Below the pieces are notes generated by a model. That model saw only the letters and a program-made list of their open reading frames with translations. It did no database searches and was not told where the DNA came from. A stretch of 11,183 nucleotides of DNA. It comes from CAZWSC01 sp964636385 (GTDB lineage Bacteria > Eisenbacteria > RBG-16-71-46 > CAIMUX01). Shown piece after piece: positions 6,102 to 11,183 of the stretch (its first letter is position 1; the number at the start of each line of letters is the position of its first letter). The stretch lies in contig CAZWSC010000058.1 in assembly GCA_964636385.1 (NCBI GenBank), positions 1 through 11,183 of the forward strand. The letters run 5' to 3'. The position numbers and the translations under genes are program-made.

Positions 6102-8447
6102 ATGCCCCTCGGAGCCCTGCTCATACGCGCCGCCTTCGTCCTCGGCCTCGCGGCCCTGGGCGGCGCGGTCGTGTGGATGCGCGGAAGAGCGCACGGCGAG
6201 CCGATCCTCCGCTGGACCTACCTCGGGATGACGCTGTGCCTCGCGGCCGCTTCGTGCATCCTGATGCACGCGATCCTCACGCATGACTTCCGGTACGAGT
6301 ACGTCGCCGCCTACTCCTGCAGGGCCCTGGAACCGCTATACCTCGTGGCGTCGTTCTGGGGCGGGCAGGAAGGGACATTCTTGCTGTGGGCCCTTCTTGC
6401 CGCGGTGCTGGGGATCAGCCTATTCCACGGCAGGTCGTGGCGGCCCGCCGCCGCAATCACAGCCTACCTCCCGACCGTCCTCGTGCTCGTCCTCTTCATG
6501 CTGATCCGCGGAGGCGATCCCTTCCGGATGAGCGAGATCGCCCCGCCCGACGGGCGCAGTCTCAATCCTCTCCTGCGGGATCCGTGGATGGCGATTCACC
6601 CGCCGGTCATCTTCCTCGGCTACGCCGCGATGGCGCTGCCCGCGGCGCTCGCATGGGTGGCTGCGTTCGGCAGGGACGACAAGGCCTGGGCGGGCCCCGC
6701 CCTGCGCTGGGCGATCTTCGGATTCCTGACCCTGGGGGCGGGGATCATTGTCGGCGGGGTGTGGGCCTACAAGGTCCTCGGCTGGGGCGGGTACTGGGGC
6801 TGGGATCCGGTGGAGAACGCATCGCTCGTACCCTGGATCGCAGGGGCTGCCCTTATGCACGGCCTTCTTGTACAGAGGAAGACAGGCTCCCTCGGGGCTG
6901 CCAACCTGGCCCTGGCGATGGCCGGCTACTGGCTGATCCTCTACGCCACATTCCTGACGCGGAGCGGCGTGCTGGCCGGCTTCTCGGTTCACTCCTTCTC
7001 CGGGGCAACGATCCACGGGTGGCTTGTCGGTGCCCTTGCTGCCGCTGCGGCGGTGTCGGTCCTTGCGCTCCTGGTGCGCCGGTTTCGCCGGCCGGCGGCA
7101 TCGGGCGGATCGCACGGAAGCCTGATGGAGGCAAAGCCGGCATCGCAGTCGGCCCACGCTTTGCCCACGGCCGATGCCACAAGGGCGGGCCAGGCCATAC
7201 CGGCGGCCGATGCTCCGCAGGCGGCCAATCCCCCGCCTGCGATCCTGGCCTGGCCGACGATCCTGACAGCCGCGATCGTGATCCTTGCCATATCCGGGGT
7301 CCTGGTGCTGATCGGGACTTCGTGGCCGATCTTCTCCACATGGGCAGGAAGCCCTGCAGTCCCGAAGGCCGAGTTCTACAACCAGGTGAACTACCCGCTG
7401 TATGTCATACTGCTTGCGCTGCTCTGCGTCGCGCCTTTTCTGGGCTGGAAGCCGCAACCGGCGTCGCGCTGGATGCCGCGTGTAGCCCTCACAGCGATCC
7501 TCGCCGCCGTCGCCACTGCGGCGGCCTTCGTGGCCGGCGGCCGGGGGATCGCGGCGATGATCCTGCTCTTCATCGCATCCGCGGCGTTCTTCGCGAGCCT
7601 GATCCGGCTGATTGGTGTGGCCCGTCACGGTTGGCTGCGTACCGGTGCGCACGTCTCGCACCTGGGCTTCGCCCTCATGTTCGTCGGGATCGTCGCCTCC
7701 GGGTACTGGGACAGCGAGGAGTACTACAGCCTGCGGCTCAACTCTCCGGTGGATGCGATGGGGTACGAACTGACCTACCGGGGCTACGTGCGGGGATCGG
7801 AGCCTGAGTACGAGTGGGCCGTTGAGATCACCGACAGAGGCGGCGGGCGGCACAGGACGCACCTGACCATGTACGAGCTTCCGAACGGGAACCTGTTCCG
7901 CAAGCCGGGCATACTCCGCCGGTTTCACGCCGACTTGTACATTGCGCCGGTGACTCTGGAGATCGGAGAAGGCCCGGGCGAGACGATCGAACTGCGGAAG
8001 AATGAGCCGATGGACTTCTACGGCACGGGCCTCACATTCCTCGGCTTCCGCATGGATGCGCCCGATCACCCCGAGTCTCCGATGCGGGGCCTCATGACCG
8101 GCATGACCGTCGAGGCGATCCTCGAGATCGAGGTCGGGGAGATCGTGGAGATGAAGGCGCTTCCGATGCGGGTGGGAGACCGCCGCATGCAGGGAGAGCC
8201 TGTCATGTCAGACCTGCTGGACGGCAGTGTTCTCACCCTCATGGGAATGCTTGTGGAGGAGGGAAGGATCCGCGTCCACATCGATGACGGCTCCTGGACA
8301 GACCCCGAGATCCTTGCCGTGGAAGCGGCGGTCAAACCGATGATGGGGCTTCTGTGGGTTGGAACGGCGCTGCTCGGACTCGGACCCCTGATCGCCTTCA
8401 TCCGCAGGACGCGCGAGAAGCGCTCAAGGGAGATGATCCCGCCTTGA
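6102..8447 (+). CDS. ccmF: CcmF/CcsA-family cytochrome c haem lyase subunit
   Basis: A 781-residue polytopic membrane protein of System I cytochrome c maturation, which delivers haem from holo-CcmE to CXXCH apocytochromes on the outer side of the membrane. It shows WGGQEGTFLLW at 86-96, IHPPV at 165-169, the tryptophan-rich haem-handling WWD segment (WAYKVLGWGGYWGWDPVEN, 221-239), LTRSGVLAGFSVHSF at 285-299 and AHVSHLGFALMF at 516-527. His166, His253, His297 and His517 or His520 correspond in context to the four conserved haem-ligand histidines of E. coli CcmF. An outer domain of about 540-745 is followed by a last helix at about 748-766. E. coli CcmF is about 647 residues; the extra length includes an Ala/Pro-rich, low-complexity linker at about 330-380. 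AAGGAG at 6090-6095 precedes the ATG by 6 bases. It starts 27 bases after the sulfatase-fold gene, so it may share its transcript. The partner genes ccmE, ccmG and ccmH are not in the window. Confidence 0.92.
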   Translation: MPLGALLIRAAFVLGLAALGGAVVWMRGRAHGEPILRWTYLGMTLCLAAASCILMHAILTHDFRYEYVAAYSCRALEPLYLVASFWGGQEGTFLLWALLAAVLGISLFHGRSWRPAAAITAYLPTVLVLVLFMLIRGGDPFRMSEIAPPDGRSLNPLLRDPWMAIHPPVIFLGYAAMALPAALAWVAAFGRDDKAWAGPALRWAIFGFLTLGAGIIVGGVWAYKVLGWGGYWGWDPVENASLVPWIAGAALMHGLLVQRKTGSLGAANLALAMAGYWLILYATFLTRSGVLAGFSVHSFSGATIHGWLVGALAAAAAVSVLALLVRRFRRPAASGGSHGSLMEAKPASQSAHALPTADATRAGQAIPAADAPQAANPPPAILAWPTILTAAIVILAISGVLVLIGTSWPIFSTWAGSPAVPKAEFYNQVNYPLYVILLALLCVAPFLGWKPQPASRWMPRVALTAILAAVATAAAFVAGGRGIAAMILLFIASAAFFASLIRLIGVARHGWLRTGAHVSHLGFALMFVGIVASGYWDSEEYYSLRLNSPVDAMGYELTYRGYVRGSEPEYEWAVEITDRGGGRHRTHLTMYELPNGNLFRKPGILRRFHADLYIAPVTLEIGEGPGETIELRKNEPMDFYGTGLTFLGFRMDAPDHPESPMRGLMTGMTVEAILEIEVGEIVEMKALPMRVGDRRMQGEPVMSDLLDGSVLTLMGMLVEEGRIRVHIDDGSWTDPEILAVEAAVKPMMGLLWVGTALLGLGPLIAFIRRTREKRSREMIPP

Positions 8448-8513
8448 GTTGAACAAACCCGGCAGGGGGCCGCATCTCCCAGCGGATCGACGACCACTCT
8501 CTGCTCCCCCTCC

Positions 8514-8542
8514 TTGATCAGGCGCCATCCCGCCGGTAGAAT
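8514..8542 (+). promoter_or_regulatory. Sigma70-type promoter of asnS
   Basis: TTGATC at 8514-8519 and TAGAAT at 8537-8542 (preceded by GG) are spaced exactly 17 bases apart. The first matches TTGACA at 4 of 6 positions and the second matches TATAAT at 5 of 6. Initiation near 8549 would give a leader of about 100 bases before the ATG at 8648. It is the best promoter in the window and indicates that asnS is transcribed independently of ccmF. Confidence 0.7.
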
Positions 8543-8647
8543 CGCCGCTCACTCCGGGAATGGCCCGGAGGCCCGGGACCGGTGGATCCGGGATCGCACA
8601 GAACACGCGAAGGGCGGCCGCCGCGCCCGGAAGGAACCGCACGAGAC

Positions 8648-10048
<1,401 letters not shown>

Positions 10049-10051
10049 GGC

Positions 10052-10104
10052 GCCTTGTTCGTGAAACTCGCAGCGACACGCCACAATGGCGCGCGAGACA
10101 AGGC
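10052..10104 (+). terminator. Branched hairpin just after asnS, possible transcript end
   Basis: GCCTTGT at 10052-10058 pairs perfectly with ACAAGGC at 10098-10104. Immediately inside, CTCGC at 10067-10071 pairs with GCGAG at 10093-10097, and CGCC at 10079-10082 pairs with GGCG at 10088-10091 around a 5-base loop. The element begins 4 bases after the asnS stop. No U tract follows, so any termination would be non-canonical. It could instead be a stabilising 3' structure. Confidence 0.35.
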
Positions 10105-10190
10105 ACGGGTGGCCCTGGACCTCGAGAACGCTGGTCTGCGTCAGCAGTATCATCCGGATGTGGACGTTGGATACCACACGGAGAAACCCG

Positions 10191-10425
10191 GTGTGCAAGC
10201 CGCCCCTGACTCGCCACTTCCGTGAAGCACTCACCCTGTCCGTCCTCCCATTGCTGCTCGCTTGGGACCCTGGCCGCACAGTACAGGCCGCCACGGCGGA
10301 TCTCGAAGCCCGGGTCGACGCCTACCTCGATCCACTCACCGGGGGATGATCTGATCAGCGGCGCCGTCCTCATCGCCCGCGACGGCGAGATCCTGCTTGC
10401 CAGGGGATATTCTCCCGCCGACCCC
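10191..10425 (+). pseudogene. Truncated, frameshifted serine hydrolase (beta-lactamase/PBP family) remnant
   Basis: This looks like the first third of an exported class C beta-lactamase-like serine hydrolase. A GTG start at 10191, with GGAG at 10180-10183 placed 7 bases upstream, opens a signal-peptide-like sequence (TLSVLPLLLAW) and then LEARVDAYLDPLTG. That frame stops at TGA 10347-10349, right after a run of five Gs (10341-10345). Removing one G restores a continuous reading frame, LTGDDLISGAVLIARDGEILLARGYSPAD, and SGAVLIARDGEILLARGY is the hallmark N-terminal strand of this family. The similarity ends near 10420, before any SxxK or YxN catalytic motif, so no active enzyme can be made. 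In the third frame an open stretch reads on to TAA at 10505-10507 (containing EEAVSDQGTTREQID) and might be a further fragment, but I cannot identify it. A sequencing error in the G run could explain the frameshift but not the missing body. Confidence 0.65.
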
Positions 10426-10528
10426 GGAGGCCGAAGAGGCCGTCTCCGATCAGGGTACGACGAGAGAACAGATCGATCAGGGCAGGGAGGGGATTCACAC
10501 TGCGTAACTGTGAATATGGGAAATGAGA

Positions 10529-10575
10529 CCAGTCAAGTTTGAGTTTGACATGCGTCTTGTCAAGGAGTGGACTGG
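10529..10575 (+). repeat. Nested inverted repeat (outer 6 bp, inner 6 bp)
   Basis: CCAGTC at 10529-10534 pairs with GACTGG at 10570-10575. Inside it TTGACA at 10545-10550 pairs with TGTCAA at 10558-10563 around a 7-base loop. The unpaired interior arms are 10 and 6 bases long. Confidence 0.45.
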
Positions 10576-10755
10576 CAGGATCTGAGGGGGGATGTCACGA
10601 AAAGGTTCTCACCAGGTTGGCAGATCCGATGCGTGAAGCGCGGGTCAACCGCGGTGCGAGCGAGACCGGAAGGTACTCGAATCGGCGCCAAGACAGTCCG
10701 AAGACGGACGCTCGGCGGTGCAGGAGATTTCGCCGGTTCCGCACCGCGGCAGATG

Positions 10756-10800
10756 ACAGGAAGGCTGAATCCGAAGTCAGCACTGCCTGACTCTTCCTGT
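10756..10800 (+). repeat. Strong nested hairpin (8 bp plus 6 bp)
   Basis: ACAGGAAG at 10756-10763 is the exact reverse complement of CTTCCTGT at 10793-10800. Directly inside, AGTCAG at 10775-10780 pairs with CTGACT at 10787-10792 around a 6-base loop. The two stems abut on the 3' side and are separated by an 11-base bulge on the 5' side. This is the strongest predicted structure in the gene-poor region. Confidence 0.55.
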
Positions 10801-10817
10801 AGATCCGCGCAGGATCT
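10801..10817 (+). repeat. 6-bp hairpin with 5-base loop
   Basis: AGATCC at 10801-10806 pairs with GGATCT at 10812-10817. It follows the preceding hairpin without a gap, and its arm sequence echoes the GGATCTG/CAGATCC pair at 10578-10627. Confidence 0.5.
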
Positions 10818-10866
10818 GCATCTCTGGCAATCCGCGGGAGCCGGCGGTCCGGTGCTGTCGCGGCCC

Positions 10867-10893
10867 GTGGAGGGCACGGTCCGTGCCAGCCAC
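10867..10893 (+). repeat. Interrupted hairpin GTGG-AG-GGCACG
   Basis: GGCACG at 10873-10878 pairs with CGTGCC at 10882-10887 across GTC. Flanking AG/AG mismatches separate it from GTGG at 10867-10870 pairing with CCAC at 10890-10893. A symmetric AG/AG internal loop inside a helix is a common feature of structured RNA, though four outer pairs alone are weak evidence. Confidence 0.45.
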
Positions 10894-10952
10894 CACAACC
10901 AGCGGGTCAGCGCCAGGTAGTTGGACAGATCAGCGAAGAGAAGGAGGTCGGA

Positions 10953-11156
10953 GTGAACACCAGAGGCTTTCTGCTGGACATGGTAATGACCATGCCCGTC
11001 ACGTTCCTTGTTACTGCCGCGGTGACATACCTGTACAGCCTCATCGCCCACGGTGCGGGCGCGGTGGACTGGGGCACGGCATTCCGGCTGGGGATCATCC
11101 TTGGCATTGTGCTACCGCTCACGCAAACACGTGGCAGAAGGCGGATCGCTCAGTAA
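10953..11156 (+). CDS. Small two-helix membrane protein, uncharacterised
   Basis: A 67-residue protein starting at GTG. A near-perfect Shine-Dalgarno AAGGAGG at 10941-10947 lies 5 bases before the start and decides it. The sequence shows two hydrophobic segments at about 9-32 and 43-57, joined by IAHGAGAVDWGTAFR, and a short basic tail TRGRRRIAQ. I recall short proteins with an HGxGxVDWxTxFRxxIILGIVL pattern as a widespread uncharacterised bacterial family, but could not check this. The protein presumably sits in the cytoplasmic membrane; no catalytic residues are evident. It is preceded by about 450 bases of structured sequence and followed by the window end, so its transcription unit cannot be judged. 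Confidence 0.75.
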   Translation: MNTRGFLLDMVMTMPVTFLVTAAVTYLYSLIAHGAGAVDWGTAFRLGIILGIVLPLTQTRGRRRIAQ

Positions 11157-11183
11157 CACGTGGAGTTGCCTGCGGCTACCCCC

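Larger units (their letters stand above)
10490..10895 (+). other. Gene-poor region dense in inverted repeats, candidate structured RNA or decayed element
   Basis: No convincing gene lies between the hydrolase remnant and the last small gene. Exact inverted repeats follow one another: ATTCACA 10493-10499 with TGTGAAT 10509-10515; CCAGTC 10529-10534 with GACTGG 10570-10575, enclosing TTGACA/TGTCAA; GGATCTG 10578-10584 with CAGATCC 10621-10627; CGCGG 10639-10643 with CCGCG 10649-10653; CGAGCG 10657-10662 with CGCTCG 10709-10714, enclosing GTCCG-AAGA-CGGAC at 10696-10709; GCGGTGC 10715-10721 with GCACCGC 10741-10747; and three more listed separately. The GUGCGAGCGAGACC stretch near 10654 weakly recalls group II intron 5' ends, but no reverse transcriptase and no domain V are seen. 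Short open frames here carry no recognisable protein. Confidence 0.4.

Noticed and set aside
4347..6284. 645-codon open frame on the minus strand
   Set aside because: It lies opposite the sulfatase-fold gene, and its translation is rich in Arg, Gly, Glu and Asp without hydrophobic periodicity or known motifs, as expected for antisense of a GC-rich gene.
6420..8069. 549-codon open frame on the minus strand
   Set aside because: Antisense to ccmF, with an Arg/Gly/His-rich composition and no recognisable domain.
8582..8647. Alternative upstream ATG for asnS
   Set aside because: It adds 22 polar, low-quality residues and would give a protein longer than the family. The ATG at 8648 gives the E. 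coli length of 466.
10151..10160. Perfect 10-base palindrome CATCCGGATG
   Set aside because: Lies upstream of a pseudogene with no promoter boxes in register. A single short palindrome in GC-rich DNA is likely chance.
10086..10190. ATG at 10086 as start of the hydrolase remnant
   Set aside because: It would place 35 unrelated residues before the signal peptide. GTG at 10191 has a ribosome binding site and a proper signal-peptide start.
10670..10692. tRNA T-arm-like sequence GGTACTCGAATCGGCGCCA
   Set aside because: The bases flanking the loop do not pair, and no acceptor, D or anticodon stem can be drawn upstream.
10654..10760. Group II intron 5' end (GTGCGAGCGAGACC)
   Set aside because: Only a faint resemblance. 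No domain V hairpin with its AGC triad and no reverse transcriptase frame is present within the window, so it is kept only as an alternative for the structured region.
10560..11051. 163-codon minus-strand frame over the structured region and last gene
   Set aside because: No recognisable domain. It overlaps the small membrane gene, which has a far better ribosome binding site and membrane-protein composition.

Overview
The window is GC-rich (roughly 60-65% by eye) bacterial chromosomal DNA. An OmpA-domain lipoprotein and a CcmF-type cytochrome c haem lyase point to a Gram-negative cell with c-type cytochromes. The codon and promoter style (for example TTGATC-N17-TAGAAT before asnS) would fit a high-GC lineage of the Gemmatimonadota/Eisenbacteria kind, but I cannot place the organism from sequence alone and that assignment is only a guess. 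I see no transposase, integrase, CRISPR array, rRNA or tRNA.

Left part (1-2523): a GC-rich hairpin at the very start, a promoter-like site, then a lipoprotein with a C-terminal OmpA peptidoglycan-binding domain (156-1481, +). It converges on an aldo/keto reductase (1525-2523, -), and an inverted repeat in the 43-base gap could terminate both.

Middle (2524-8447, +): a 271-base divergent intergenic region with a possible promoter and a 6+6 palindrome leads into four tightly packed genes that look like one operon. They are a 77-residue secreted or membrane peptide whose predicted mature end begins YVDPGTGS (2795-3028); a two-domain protein with a kinase-like N-terminal region and a SAM methyltransferase C-terminal domain (3025-4464, ATGA overlap); a five-helix membrane protein with a sulfatase/phosphatase-fold outer domain (4476-6074, 11-base gap); and a CcmF-like haem lyase (6102-8447, 27-base gap). 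The first three look like a small envelope-modification cassette, in which a cytosolic enzyme prepares or methylates a substrate and a membrane phospho/sulfo-transferase or hydrolase acts outside. Its chemistry is unknown and it is the most interesting coding part of the window. CcmF may simply share the transcript.

Right part (8448-11183, +): a clear sigma70-type promoter drives asparaginyl-tRNA synthetase (8648-10048). After it comes a decayed region: the beginning of a secreted serine hydrolase of the beta-lactamase/penicillin-binding family, interrupted by a frameshift in a run of five Gs and cut off before the catalytic motif (10191-about 10425). About 450 bases without a convincing gene follow, unusually dense in nested inverted repeats (10490-10895), a candidate structured RNA or degenerate mobile element. 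The window closes with a 67-residue membrane protein that has a near-perfect ribosome binding site (10953-11156).
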